Assembly: GCA_026014465.1 (NCBI GenBank)
Contig: JAOZID010000010.1
Coordinates: 216,288 to 280,287, forward strand
Length of the DNA: 64,000 nucleotides
Direction: 5' to 3'
DNA from: Candidatus Bathyarchaeota archaeon
GTDB taxonomy: Archaea > Thermoproteota > Bathyarchaeia > Bathyarchaeales > Bathycorpusculaceae
Part shown: positions 25,503 through 34,859 of the stretch, piece after piece
Position numbering within the stretch: the stretch's first letter is position 1
How the letters are laid out: every line of letters begins with the position of its first letter
Notes under the pieces: generated by a model
What the model saw: the letters and a program-made list of their open reading frames with translations, nothing else
The model's database searches: none
What the model was told of the DNA's origin: nothing
Translations under genes and position numbers: made by a program

Positions 25503-25596
25503 TATTTTGAAGGTTGCTCGGCAGGGGGTGGGTGGCTTGTGTGGTGGCGGATTCATAAGGTTCTAATATTCTGCAGGCTAGTTGGAAGGTAGGTAA

Positions 25597-27054
25597 TTGG
25601 TTGCTATGGGTGCACCTATTTCTTATCGGCTTGATACGGAGATTCCGCCAGCGTATTTTGGGAAACTGTTTGAGTTCATTTACGGGCAGTATTTAGCAAC
25701 TCAAAAGCAACGGTTCTCAGGCATAGTCAAACGCATTTCACCTGAGGGGAACCAGCTTTCCTACAAGGTTTTAGACAAACAAGGCAAAGGAATTATTGCA
25801 GTAGAGGTTTCGGGAACCAAAACCGTGGATATTACGGTGACGCCGTTGAATGCACAGGTTTTAGAGGACGCTGTGGTTGAGGCGCGTCAGGACGTGGTCA
25901 TTGCGACGCAGTTGTTTGAGGAGAAAGCGCGTAAGGCGACGTGGTATTTTGCGTGGCGTGAGGGGGAGGAGATTGTTCCTGAGAAGGTTAAGACGTCGGA
26001 GAAGAGTTTTCAGCGGCTGTTTTTGGAGACGCAGATGTTGTTGTTTGCGGTTTTCATCGTTTTTGGCATGGGCTTCTTTTTTGTGGTTTACACGTTTCTG
26101 CCGCAGTGGTTTTGGGTTGCCCCCATAGCGCTCATAGCAGCCCAGTTCGTATTTGTCTTCTACTCCAGCAAAGTCATATCCAAAACAAGCGACTGGACCA
26201 TAACCAAAGAAAACCCCTACATACACATCCTCGAATACCACCTGCCGCTGGGCACCATCGACCAATCCAAACCGCGTCTTGACCCCAAGCAAACCGCCGA
26301 CCTAAAAAGGCAGGTCTACCGCGAAATCATCGCAAAACACGGCGCCATAAACTGCAGTGACGCCCAAAAAGTCTTTGGCAAATACGATGTCACCTGCCAA
26401 GCGGATAAGCTGGTAGCCAAAAAAATTAACGTGTACGAACTGGTGAAACGGGTCGCGGACAAGTTTGGTTATCCTGTGCCAAAAATCGTGGTCTCGAACA
26501 CGTTGGTTCCTAATGCGGCGGCTTCAGGTCCCAGCCCCAGCCGAGGTATTGTGCTTATAACTACGGGGCTACTGGTGCAGCTTGAAGAACCCGAAATCAT
26601 CAGCGTACTGGGGCACGAATTTGGACACCTCAAAGGCAAAGACCCCCTCATACTATACGGCTTAACAAGCGCCGAATTCCTGTTCCGCTTCTACATCCTC
26701 ATCGCACTATTCCCTGGACTCTTCTTGTTCTTAGTGTACTTCTGGGCAGTCATGACCTTCATCTTCTTCATAGCCAAATTCTTCGAAGCCCGCGCCGACA
26801 TAACCTCCGCCATCATCATGGGGCAACCCAAAGTCTTGGCTTCAGCATTAGAAAAAATAGGCTTTCAACGGCTACTGTTTGAACGCGCACCCGCGTTTCG
26901 TATTCAGGAATGGGTAGGTTTGGATTCGCATCCGCCGATTTATTTCAGGGTGAAACGCCTAGAGCAGCTTGAAGAACCAGTAAACATCAAACATCCCCTG
27001 ATTGCATCGATAAAAGCGGTCGTGCAAGGTTTTCGTCAAACCCTAAACCTCTAA
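25597..27054 (+). CDS. M48 family (HtpX-like) membrane metallopeptidase
   Basis: A 485-residue zinc protease. An N-terminal region of about 145 residues precedes two membrane helices (about 145-195). The catalytic domain has HEFGH at 340-344 (zinc ligands and catalytic Glu), a hydrophobic hairpin (FRFYILIALFPGLFLFLVYFW) and the third-ligand region KFFEARADITSA. Family members such as HtpX degrade damaged membrane proteins. The N-terminal domain is not one I recognise. The open frame starts at TTG 25597; ATG 25606 is an alternative. It is a single gene followed by apgM 96 bp away. Confidence 0.88.
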   Translation: MVAMGAPISYRLDTEIPPAYFGKLFEFIYGQYLATQKQRFSGIVKRISPEGNQLSYKVLDKQGKGIIAVEVSGTKTVDITVTPLNAQVLEDAVVEARQDVVIATQLFEEKARKATWYFAWREGEEIVPEKVKTSEKSFQRLFLETQMLLFAVFIVFGMGFFFVVYTFLPQWFWVAPIALIAAQFVFVFYSSKVISKTSDWTITKENPYIHILEYHLPLGTIDQSKPRLDPKQTADLKRQVYREIIAKHGAINCSDAQKVFGKYDVTCQADKLVAKKINVYELVKRVADKFGYPVPKIVVSNTLVPNAAASGPSPSRGIVLITTGLLVQLEEPEIISVLGHEFGHLKGKDPLILYGLTSAEFLFRFYILIALFPGLFLFLVYFWAVMTFIFFIAKFFEARADITSAIIMGQPKVLASALEKIGFQRLLFERAPAFRIQEWVGLDSHPPIYFRVKRLEQLEEPVNIKHPLIASIKAVVQGFRQTLNL

Positions 27055-27150
27055 CCCTTTTTCGCACAGTCAAAAACGGGCACAACAGAAATAAAGCATA
27101 AACGCTCAATAAGCCCCCAGACTCGACCCAGAAAAAGGAGAAACTCCGTC

Positions 27151-28431
27151 TTGAAGCTGCTATACATAGTCATAGACGGCATGGGTGACCTGCCGATAAA
27201 AGAATTATCAGATAAAACCCCCCTTGAAGCCGCATCTACCCCAAACATGGATTCTCTTGCCAAAAACGGGAACGTTGGCTTGATGTATACCGTGAAAAAA
27301 GGCGTCGCTCCTGAAAGTGACGTGGCTGTTATTTCTTTGCTTGGTTATGACCCGTTCCAGTACAGTCCAGGCAGAGGCGTAATTGAAGCGGTCGGCGCGG
27401 GAATTGACATGAAAACGGGTGATTTGGCTTTGCGCTGCAATTTTGGCACATTAGGCGAGGGCAAAACACTCATTGATAGGCGCGTGAAACGCACTTTGTC
27501 CACCGAAGAAGCCACCGAGTTGACCAAAGCAGCAAACACGCAGGTCAAGCTTGAATCGCACCCTGCAACTTTTGAGTTCTCAAACACTCTGGGGCACCGT
27601 GCAGTATTAGTAATCAAACACCAAGACAAACCGTTTTCCAGTGAAATCTCCAACAGCGACCCCGCCTACTCCATAGTCAACGGGTTAGGCGTTGCTGAAG
27701 CTGACCCCGAAATGGTTCTCAAAACCTGCGAACCCCTAAACGGCACACCCGAAGCTCAAGCCTCAGCAGATTTAGTTAACGAATTCATCGAAAAAAGCCA
27801 TGACCTGTGGGAAAATCACCCCATAAACCAGCAACGCGCTTCCCAAGGCAAGCTAAAAGCAAACGTCGTGCTCACCCGCGATGCAGGCAACACGCTACCC
27901 AGCTTCTTTAGCATCAATGAACGCTACGGCGTAGACTTTGCCGCCCTTGCAGACATGCACGCAGAAAACGGCATAGCCAAACTCGCAGGCATGCAATCCT
28001 CCCTACTCCCACCACCCTCAGGCGACCTCAAAAAAGACTGTGAAATCCGCGTCAAACGCCTCCTTGACATCATGCCCAAACACGACTGCTTCTACATCCA
28101 CCTCAAAGGACCCGACGAACCCGGACACGACGGCAACTGCCACAAAAAAACCGACATAATCTCCGCCATCGACAAGTACTTCTTTGGCGAGTTGCTGCCC
28201 CAAATAGACCTCAAAGATACCCTGTTTTGCATAACCGCCGACCACGCAACCCCCTGCGGCTTAAAAGTACACAGCGACACCCCCGTACCCCTACTCATCT
28301 CAGGTGGCAGCGTCACAGACGAAGACATCCAAAAATTCGGCGAAACCGCATGCAAAAACGGCAAACTCGGCACCATCAACCAAGGCTACGAACTCATGCC
28401 CAAACTCATGGCACTGCTCAAAAAAGCCTAA
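27151..28431 (+). CDS. apgM: 2,3-bisphosphoglycerate-independent phosphoglycerate mutase (archaeal ApgM)
   Basis: Interconverts 3- and 2-phosphoglycerate in glycolysis and gluconeogenesis. A 426-residue alkaline-phosphatase-fold enzyme with IVIDGMGDLP (metal Asp), TPNMDSLAKNGNVGLM, ESDVAVISLLGYDP (nucleophile Ser within PESDVA), GRGVIEA, the RV...L substrate region, HLKGPDEPGHDGN and ITADHATPC (metal ligands). The TTG at 27151 follows AAAAAGGAGAAAC, which fixes the start. It fits the partial glycolytic set in this window with class II aldolase and phosphofructokinase. Confidence 0.95.
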   Translation: MKLLYIVIDGMGDLPIKELSDKTPLEAASTPNMDSLAKNGNVGLMYTVKKGVAPESDVAVISLLGYDPFQYSPGRGVIEAVGAGIDMKTGDLALRCNFGTLGEGKTLIDRRVKRTLSTEEATELTKAANTQVKLESHPATFEFSNTLGHRAVLVIKHQDKPFSSEISNSDPAYSIVNGLGVAEADPEMVLKTCEPLNGTPEAQASADLVNEFIEKSHDLWENHPINQQRASQGKLKANVVLTRDAGNTLPSFFSINERYGVDFAALADMHAENGIAKLAGMQSSLLPPPSGDLKKDCEIRVKRLLDIMPKHDCFYIHLKGPDEPGHDGNCHKKTDIISAIDKYFFGELLPQIDLKDTLFCITADHATPCGLKVHSDTPVPLLISGGSVTDEDIQKFGETACKNGKLGTINQGYELMPKLMALLKKA

Positions 28432-28503
28432 CTGTCTAAAAACTGCCCCTTCTTGGGCAAAACGCTTTCTTTTTCTCTGTTTTGCATCGGGTTTTCTGTA
28501 AAC

Positions 28504-28512
28504 CTTATATGC
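28504..28512 (+). promoter_or_regulatory. TATA-like box of corA
   Basis: CTTATATGC lies about 45 bp before the ATG at 28554, putting a transcript start near 28532. This makes the upstream TTG at 28482 unlikely and decides the corA start. Confidence 0.45.
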
Positions 28513-28553
28513 GTTTTTTGTTGTATATCGGTTTTAGGGGTTTCTGGGTATTT

Positions 28554-29615
28554 ATGGCGTTTAGGGGTTGGTCTAAGAAGGCGGGTTCTCCTCCGGGGAC
28601 TGTTGTTTATGTTGGGGAGCAGGTGCCTCAGGAGAGTCGTGTGCGGGTTATGGGTTATTCGGAGCGGTTTTTTGAGGAGAAAGAGGTTTCGGTGGTTGAG
28701 GATGTGTTTGCGGCTGCGGATAAGGCGGCGGTTTCTTGGATAAATGTGGATGGCTTGCAGGGAATTGATGTTATTGAACGGTTGGGGCGGCAGTTTAATG
28801 TTCATCCGCTGGTTTTGGAGGACATTGTCAACACGAATCAGCGCCCAAAAATCGAGGACTTCACCGACCACCTCTACATCGTGCTTAGGATGCTGCGTTA
28901 CGACAAAGAAGCAAACGAGGTAATTTCTGAACAACTCAGCTTGCTTTTAGGCGCCAACTGGGTCATCTCGTTCCAGGAAACCGAAGGCGACGTATTCGAC
29001 AACATCAGAGACCGCATAAAAAACAGCAAAGGTAAAATCCGCAAATCAGGCGCAGACTACCTCGCCTACGCCCTCATCGACGCCGTAGTAGACAACTACT
29101 TTTCAATCCTTGAAAACATCGGCGAAACTGTCGAAGACATCGAAGACGAACTGCTCACAAACCCCCAGCCCACAACCCTCAAAAAAATCCACGGACTAAA
29201 ACGGCAGATTCTGCTACTGCGCAAATCCATCTGGCCCCTGCGCGAAGTCGCAAACGCAATGGAACGCGGCGAATCCAAGTTAATCAACAAAACAACAAGC
29301 ATCTACCTGCGCGACGTGTACGACCACACCATACAAGTCATCGACGCCGTAGAGACGTTTCGCGACATGCTCTCAGGCATGCTTGACATCTACCTATCTA
29401 GCGTAAGCAACAAAATGAACGAAGTCATGAAAGTCCTAACCATAATCGCAACCATATTCATACCCCTCACATTCATAGCAGGAATCTACGGCATGAACTT
29501 CCAAAACATGCCCGAACTAACCCACCCCTTAGGGTACCCCCTAGTCCTAGCTGCCATGCTTGCCATAGCCGTTTTAATGCTGCTGTACTTTAGAAAGAAA
29601 AAATGGATACTCTAA
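28554..29615 (+). CDS. corA: CorA-type Mg2+/Co2+ channel
   Basis: A 353-residue divalent-cation channel. The large N-terminal cytoplasmic domain contains the segment HPLVLEDIVNTNQRPKIEDFTDHLYIVLRML. A long helix runs to two C-terminal membrane helices, and the selectivity motif YGMNF lies after the first. The C-terminus ends in RKKKWIL with basic residues at the inner face. The start at 28554 (MAFRGWSKK) is chosen because a TATA-like box lies inside the longer open frame. It converges on mscS with 26 bp between stops. Confidence 0.94.
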   Translation: MAFRGWSKKAGSPPGTVVYVGEQVPQESRVRVMGYSERFFEEKEVSVVEDVFAAADKAAVSWINVDGLQGIDVIERLGRQFNVHPLVLEDIVNTNQRPKIEDFTDHLYIVLRMLRYDKEANEVISEQLSLLLGANWVISFQETEGDVFDNIRDRIKNSKGKIRKSGADYLAYALIDAVVDNYFSILENIGETVEDIEDELLTNPQPTTLKKIHGLKRQILLLRKSIWPLREVANAMERGESKLINKTTSIYLRDVYDHTIQVIDAVETFRDMLSGMLDIYLSSVSNKMNEVMKVLTIIATIFIPLTFIAGIYGMNFQNMPELTHPLGYPLVLAAMLAIAVLMLLYFRKKKWIL

Positions 29616-29641
29616 CCCGACGTTCACGGGTAAAAAGCCTG

Positions 29642-30463
29642 CTATGGCTTTTCTTTGGGTTCCATGTATTCTTTGCGAATGGCACCTGGTATGGGTGGCA
29701 GGATTTTTTGTTGCGCGAGTTTCTTGTTTGCGAGTTGGGTTATTTCGGATTTGATGAATTCCTCGTTTTCGGCGTGGTCTATCCAAAAGAGCGCTTCGAT
29801 TTCGGTTGCCCACTCTTTGGTTCGGACAAGGAAGCGGATTTCGCGGCGTCGCTCTTCATTTACGATTACGGATTTGTGTTGCAGTAGCGCTTCGCGGATT
29901 GCGTTTTTGGCTTGTTCGACATTGTAGATGTAGTCGATGGCAAAAGTTATGGAGGCTACGGTTTCTTGTCCGCCGCCTGTGAGGTTGATTATGCGTTCTT
30001 TGAGCAGGGTGGAGTTGGGGATGATGATTTCGTTGCGGTCGTAGGTTTTTAGGGTAGTGGTTCGCAGGCTGAGTTCAGTTACGACGCCTTTGAGGTCGCC
30101 GACTTGTATGACATCGCCGATTTTGAATGTCTTGCCCGATAGTATGAGAAAGCCTGAAACCCAGTTTTCAATAACCTCTTTTAGGGCAAACCCGATAACC
30201 AAGGCGCTAACGCCAAGACCCGCAATCAAACCCGTAACGTCAACGTTAAATGCCCACAGAATCAAAACCACTGCAACAGCGTAGATAATAAACTGGAAGA
30301 ACCGCTGCATGTTCTCGATGACCCGTTTTTTGTCGGCGGTTTTTGCATCCGCGGTTCTAAGTATTAGGCGGTTGATGAATTTGACTAAAACAAATGCTAC
30401 CACAAATATGATTACTGCTTGAACAATCTGAACGATAAGTTCGGGGTCAATCAAATCCGCCAT
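29642..30463 (-). CDS. mscS: Small-conductance mechanosensitive channel (MscS family)
   Basis: A 273-residue channel that opens on membrane tension to release solutes. Three membrane helices occupy about 10-105. The pore-lining helix TM3 is rich in Gly and Ala (LIAGLGVSALVIGFALKEVIENWVSGFLIL), and the beta domain has FKIGDVIQVGDLKGVV and IIIPNSTLLKERIINLT. The C-terminal alpha-beta cage is shorter than in E. coli MscS but complete for small archaeal forms. It is a single gene between corA and fba. Confidence 0.95.
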   Translation of the reverse strand: MADLIDPELIVQIVQAVIIFVVAFVLVKFINRLILRTADAKTADKKRVIENMQRFFQFIIYAVAVVLILWAFNVDVTGLIAGLGVSALVIGFALKEVIENWVSGFLILSGKTFKIGDVIQVGDLKGVVTELSLRTTTLKTYDRNEIIIPNSTLLKERIINLTGGGQETVASITFAIDYIYNVEQAKNAIREALLQHKSVIVNEERRREIRFLVRTKEWATEIEALFWIDHAENEEFIKSEITQLANKKLAQQKILPPIPGAIRKEYMEPKEKP

Positions 30464-30542
30464 TTACAGGGTTCACTTCACTGCTGTTTAAGCTGCAACC
30501 TAACATGTGGGTTGTGCTCAAAAAATAGAAGAGAGGTAGGAT

Positions 30543-31460
30543 TTAGGCTTTTCCTGAACTGCCAAATAGCTGCATTTTGCTCTTGGCAACTTCTTTCATG
30601 GCAGCACGGGCAGGACCCAAAATCTTGCGGGGGTCAAAATTCTGCGGCGCCGTCATGAGGGATTCGCGCACAGCACCAGTAAAAGCAAGGCGCAGGTCGG
30701 TGTCGACGTTAACTTTTGCTATGCCTAGGCTGATGGCTTTTTTGATTTCTTCTTCAGGTATGCCTTTTGCGTTGCCTAGTTGTGCGCCGTATTTGGCGGC
30801 TTTGTCGATGAGCCATTGGGGTACGCTGGATGCACCATGCAATACGAGGGGGATGCTGGTTTTTTCGCCTATTTTTTTGAGGCGTTCATGGTCAAGTTTG
30901 GCTTGGCTTTTGAATTTGTAGGCGCCATGGGAGGTGCCAATTGCTACGGCAAGGGTGTCTACGCCTGTTTGTTCTACGAAGTCTTTGGCGGTTTCGGGGT
31001 CGGTTAGTATGGCATCTTTTTCTTCTACACTGCGCTCTTCTACGCCTGCAAGCCTACCCAACTCCGCCTCAACAGAGACGCCTTTGGGATGCGCCATATC
31101 AACGACTTTTTTGGTTAACGCAATGTTTTCTTCCAGCTTCAAAAACGAGCCGTCAATCATAATCGAAGTAAAACCCGCTTCTACACATTTGGATGCAACC
31201 TCAAAATCTTCGCCATGATCCAAATGAATACTCATAGGAACCGCGGATAACTGCGCCGCTGTCTTTGCCAACCCTGAAATATAGGGCAAACCAGCATATT
31301 TTACCACACTGGGGCTAACAGCCAAAATCACAGGCGACTTCTCCTCAACCGCAGCTTCAGCAACCGCAGTCAAACTCTCAAGATTCTGAACATTCAAAGC
31401 AGGAATAGCATAACCGCCTTCCATAGCAGGAACCATCAAATCCTTATTCGTTACAAGCAT
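30543..31460 (-). CDS. fba: Class II fructose-bisphosphate aldolase family enzyme
   Basis: A 305-residue zinc aldolase of the Fba/GatY/KbaY group. Zinc and substrate residues are visible: SIHLDHGEDFE (catalytic Asp and zinc His), VEAELGRLAG, IGTSHGAYKF (zinc His), LHGASSVP (zinc His) and KVNVDTDLRLAFT (phosphate site). Most archaea use a class I or bifunctional aldolase-phosphatase, so this bacterial-type enzyme suggests transfer. With pfkA and apgM nearby, fructose bisphosphate is the simplest substrate, but tagatose bisphosphate cannot be excluded. A minus-strand TATA-like ATTAAATAG lies near 31512. Confidence 0.88.
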   Translation of the reverse strand: MLVTNKDLMVPAMEGGYAIPALNVQNLESLTAVAEAAVEEKSPVILAVSPSVVKYAGLPYISGLAKTAAQLSAVPMSIHLDHGEDFEVASKCVEAGFTSIMIDGSFLKLEENIALTKKVVDMAHPKGVSVEAELGRLAGVEERSVEEKDAILTDPETAKDFVEQTGVDTLAVAIGTSHGAYKFKSQAKLDHERLKKIGEKTSIPLVLHGASSVPQWLIDKAAKYGAQLGNAKGIPEEEIKKAISLGIAKVNVDTDLRLAFTGAVRESLMTAPQNFDPRKILGPARAAMKEVAKSKMQLFGSSGKA

Positions 31461-31750
31461 AACCCTTCACTTCGACACAAATTTCTGTGAGAACTATTCG
31501 ACAAACTCACACTATTTAATACTTCTGGCACTCAAATACAGACAAAACCTCCATCCCTAAAAACCCAAACACCAAACTCAACAGAAACCTCACAGCATTA
31601 AGTGCAATATACACTCTTGAGAGTTAAATGTCGAGAGTCCCGTAATAATATTCAATTCATTTTTTGCTTCTCAGTTTAGTTTAACAAAAGATAAAGGCGG
31701 CATTATGTTTACTCTAAAAAGTTAAATACTGCCTGGTTGGTAATTTGGTT

Positions 31751-33835
31751 ATGGAGATAAAAATGGAGAAGCTAACCAAGAAAACTCTAATTGGAGTAAC
31801 AATAATTTTGCTTTTGCTCTCGCCAGTAGTATCCACTGCTTTGGCAGAGCTTACGCCAAAAACGTTAACAGCAACCCTAGCCCCAGGAGAGTCAGTTTCC
31901 GAGTCTAAATCAGTCTTTTTGCCCAGCCAAATCCCGCAAGCGGACATACTCTTCGCTTTTGACCTCACAGGCAGCATGGGCAGCAGCATAGGTCAAGCAA
32001 AAGCAGAATCAATCGCAATCATGAATTCGCTTGACGCATTAATCAGCGATGCACAATACGGCGTTGCATCCTTCATGGATTACCCCGGCTCATATGACTC
32101 ATACGGTTACAGTGACATGTATGGTTCTTCTGATTCGGGCGACTACGCCTACAAACTTGACCTGCCAATCACTAACGACCGCAGCGCAGTATCATCAGCA
32201 ATTAACAACCTATACTTAGCCTGGGGAGCAGATGGACCTGAAGACTACTCAAGAGTCATCTATGAAAGCTACTCAGACAACTCAATCGCATGGAGACCAA
32301 ACGCAAAGCACGTACTAGTTCTATTCGGCGACAACATACCTCATGACAACGACCTAAATGAAGGCGTACCCGGCATGACAGGAGGTTATTCCACTGGCGG
32401 CGACCCCGGCAGAGACGAAATAATGTTCACCACAGACGACATTGATTTACAAACCGCCCTCAACGGCATGAAAAACAACGGTGTTACCCTCATGTTTGTT
32501 GACTTTAGCTATAACTCTTACACAGATTACTGGAATTATTGGGCAAGTATCACTGGCGGTCAAAATTTTGACTCTGCAAACACTGACGGCATCGCAGTAG
32601 CCATTCAATCCCTGATAGGTAGCGCTGCAGGCCACGTTGACAAACTAACTCTAGAACCCCAGTCTGGATACGAAAGCTGGCTTACCGCATGCTCCCCAAC
32701 AGAATACACAGATATCGACATCCCCCCAGAAGGCGTCACCCTACCCTTTGACATCACCATAACCGTACCCGCAGATGCTGTAGGTGGAAATTACAGCTTT
32801 GCAATAGCCGCCCAAGGCGACGGAGCAGGATATGGTCAGCAATGGGTAACATTGAACGTTGAAAGCGACATTACTGTGGGTCCAATTGAATCTGCAAATG
32901 GCAGCTTGCCTGTTGTTTACTGGAACACGCCAATTACATTTACCTACAATGACCCTGCCGCAACATCTGTAGATATCAGCATTCACCTCGATGATGGAGG
33001 CGCAGACATAATGGATTCAATGACTGGTCCAGCACCAACATGGACTTACACCACCACCATCTACCCCAGATCCGGCTACACCACAGTAACCTTCACTGCC
33101 CACTACGCATCAGGCGCAACTGCTGAGGAAAGCATAAACCTATACGTTGACCCCTCCGGCTACATCTATGACACTTTTACCCTTGAGCCAATCCTAGGTG
33201 CGAAAGTGACCCTTCAGATGTGGGATGGATCAACTTGGATAAACGTGCCCGATGGTTCCACAATCATGTCTGCAACAAACCGCAACAACCCTGACTACAC
33301 AGACGCAAACGGTCACTACGGTTGGGATGTAATCCCTGGCACGTACCGAGTCTACGCTGAAAAAGTCGAATACACCTCCGAATACAGCATCGTCGTTAAC
33401 GTACCTCCTCCAGTCCTTGACCTCAACATTGGTTTGACACCGCTCAATCCACCCGAACTAGCAAACGCAGCATTCGTCTGGACCACTGACAACACAGGAA
33501 ACGAACAAAACAACTTCGGCATCGGACAAACCGTATTCATCCACTGGAATACAGCCCCCAAAGGCGCAATAGTTGACATACAAGTAGTTGATGAAACAGG
33601 CGCAGTTGTACTAGGACCCCTCTACAACAAACCAGAAAGCAGCTCACCCATAGCATTTTCCCCACCACAACCAGGCTATTACACAGTACTAGTTGACGGC
33701 AAACCCGTCTTCTCTATTGCAGTCGCAACCTTCTTTGTCATACCCGAAAGCGCACTAGGCACACTCATCACGATAATTGCATCCTTCGCAGCCCTCGCAT
33801 CCTTCCGCTACATCACCGCGAAACGCAAGCACTAA
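31751..33835 (+). CDS. Secreted von Willebrand factor A protein with C-terminal sorting-like tail
   Basis: A 694-residue surface protein. A signal peptide occupies the first 32 residues (KKTLIGVTIILLLLSPVVST). The vWA domain begins at FAFDLTGSMGSS, a DxTxS metal-ion site, and runs to about residue 300. Ig-like segments follow, then a Cna-B/carboxypeptidase-regulatory-like repeat around 465-555 (GYIYDTFTLEPILGAKVTLQMW, TDANGHYGWDVIPGTYRVY). The C-terminus is PESALGT, a hydrophobic stretch and RYITAKRKH, which resembles archaeosortase-processed tails. A TATA-like TTAAATAC at 31719-31726 puts the start at ATG 31751. Probably adhesion or cell-cell contact. Confidence 0.85.
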   Translation: MEIKMEKLTKKTLIGVTIILLLLSPVVSTALAELTPKTLTATLAPGESVSESKSVFLPSQIPQADILFAFDLTGSMGSSIGQAKAESIAIMNSLDALISDAQYGVASFMDYPGSYDSYGYSDMYGSSDSGDYAYKLDLPITNDRSAVSSAINNLYLAWGADGPEDYSRVIYESYSDNSIAWRPNAKHVLVLFGDNIPHDNDLNEGVPGMTGGYSTGGDPGRDEIMFTTDDIDLQTALNGMKNNGVTLMFVDFSYNSYTDYWNYWASITGGQNFDSANTDGIAVAIQSLIGSAAGHVDKLTLEPQSGYESWLTACSPTEYTDIDIPPEGVTLPFDITITVPADAVGGNYSFAIAAQGDGAGYGQQWVTLNVESDITVGPIESANGSLPVVYWNTPITFTYNDPAATSVDISIHLDDGGADIMDSMTGPAPTWTYTTTIYPRSGYTTVTFTAHYASGATAEESINLYVDPSGYIYDTFTLEPILGAKVTLQMWDGSTWINVPDGSTIMSATNRNNPDYTDANGHYGWDVIPGTYRVYAEKVEYTSEYSIVVNVPPPVLDLNIGLTPLNPPELANAAFVWTTDNTGNEQNNFGIGQTVFIHWNTAPKGAIVDIQVVDETGAVVLGPLYNKPESSSPIAFSPPQPGYYTVLVDGKPVFSIAVATFFVIPESALGTLITIIASFAALASFRYITAKRKH

Positions 33836-34111
33836 ACCAAAAACCAACCCCTTTCCTTTCTTTTTTATTTCTACAATTTCAACATTTTACTGAATCATTC
33901 TACGATGACATGTTTTAGCCTCAAAATAACACGCAAACATTGGAGTACACACACCACAGCACCCAAGCAAACAGGCAGATAGACCCCCTCCCCCTATTGT
34001 TTCTGCATACAATTAAAAACAGCATCCAAATAGGCGGCTAATAGGTTGGCGTCTGTGGTTTTTTGGTAAGGTTTATGTTTGCGGTGGCGCCTTGGTTTTG
34101 TGGTGTTTGTT
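33836..34111. other. Intergenic region with T-rich terminator and R2 copy B
   Basis: A pyrimidine-rich run at 33849-33872 (CCTTTCTTTTTTATTTCT) should end the vWA transcript. The R2 repeat fills 33980-34049. I see no gene. Confidence 0.5.
33980..34049 (-). repeat. Dispersed repeat R2, copy B
   Basis: On the minus strand it runs from CCAACCTATTAGCCGCCTATT through TTTTTAATTGTATGCAGAAAC to ATAGGGGGAGGGGGTCTA. It contains both CCTATT-like direct repeats near its left end and ends in AATAGG, complementary to CCTATT. It is closest to copy C, and copy A equals this sequence with about 10 bp removed. Confidence 0.88.
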
Positions 34112-34336
34112 GTGACTTGTTATTTTAGGCATTTGGGCGAGGTTTTTCGTGGAGCAGGCATTGAGGTTTCAGCGCATAATAAGAAGCAGCTTGACCGCGT
34201 GATTCATGATTTGGTACAGGTTGAATACAAGAATTGCCCGGCTACGTGGCGGGAAGTCAAGAAACGGTTAGCTGAAGACGCACAGGGCTTTGTTGAGCAG
34301 TTAAAATCGGCGTGGAACAGCCAAAACACCGCCTAA
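34112..34336 (+). CDS. Small conserved-looking archaeal protein of unknown function
   Basis: A 74-residue protein from GTG 34112 (VTCYFRHLGEVFRGAGI), ending FVEQLKSAWNSQ. It is mostly helical with a central NKKQLDRVIHDLVQVEYKNCPATWREVKKRL segment that reads as a helical bundle. The longer open frame to 34079 adds a hydrophobic stretch that looks like untranslated sequence. I recall no named family. The rnhA start lies 26 bp downstream, so the two are probably cotranscribed; a nucleic-acid link is only a guess from that. Confidence 0.65.
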   Translation: MTCYFRHLGEVFRGAGIEVSAHNKKQLDRVIHDLVQVEYKNCPATWREVKKRLAEDAQGFVEQLKSAWNSQNTA

Positions 34337-34362
34337 CATGCCAGGTTCTTTGAGGGATAAAT

Positions 34363-34773
34363 GTGCAGTTAAAGAGTTACTCGGATGGCGGCGCGAGAGG
34401 CAACCCTGGACCTGCAGCTATGGCGTATTTGCTTTTGGACGAAAAAGGCGCCGTGGTGAAGTCTGAGGCGCGTTTTTTGGGTAGGCGGACGAATAATCAG
34501 GCTGAGTATGAGGGCGTGATTGCTGCGTTGCGGTCTGCTGCATCGTTGGGGGCGCAGGAGCTTGTGTGTGTTTTGGATAGCCAGCTTGTTTGCAGGCAGC
34601 TTACAGGCGAGTATAGGGTGAAGAACGCGGAGCTTTTTGAGCTTTGGAAGGTAGTGCGTGAGTTACAGCGGGGCTTTAGGGCAGTGCGGTTTATGCAGGT
34701 TCCCCGAACAAACAGGTTTATTCAACAAGCCGACCATATGCTTAACAAATGTCTAGACCAAGAAGCTCCATAA
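34363..34773 (+). CDS. rnhA: Ribonuclease HI (archaeal/Bacillus-type)
   Basis: A 136-residue RNase H that cleaves RNA in RNA-DNA hybrids. The four acidic residues are present: D8 (SYSDGGARGNPGPAA), E (NNQAEYEGVIAAL), D (CVLDSQLVCRQLTGEY) and the C-terminal D (QADHMLNK). The basic protrusion of E. coli RNase HI is absent, as in archaeal and YpdQ-like forms. The start is GTG 34363 behind GAGGGA. It may serve primer removal or R-loop clearance alongside RNase HII encoded elsewhere. Confidence 0.92.
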   Translation: MQLKSYSDGGARGNPGPAAMAYLLLDEKGAVVKSEARFLGRRTNNQAEYEGVIAALRSAASLGAQELVCVLDSQLVCRQLTGEYRVKNAELFELWKVVRELQRGFRAVRFMQVPRTNRFIQQADHMLNKCLDQEAP

Positions 34774-34818
34774 ACGGTTTAGCTGCAGAGTTAATTTTGC
34801 ACAAATAGTTTGTGTTAT

Positions 34819-34830
34819 CCTTAAATATTG
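34819..34830 (+). promoter_or_regulatory. TATA box of the ABC-2 operon
   Basis: CCTTAAATATTG is centred about 26 bp before the GTG at 34851 and 35 bp before the ATG at 34860. The transcript would be leaderless or carry a leader under 10 nt. Confidence 0.5.
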
Positions 34831-34859
34831 GGACTTTTCAATATTGAGACGTGATTTCC

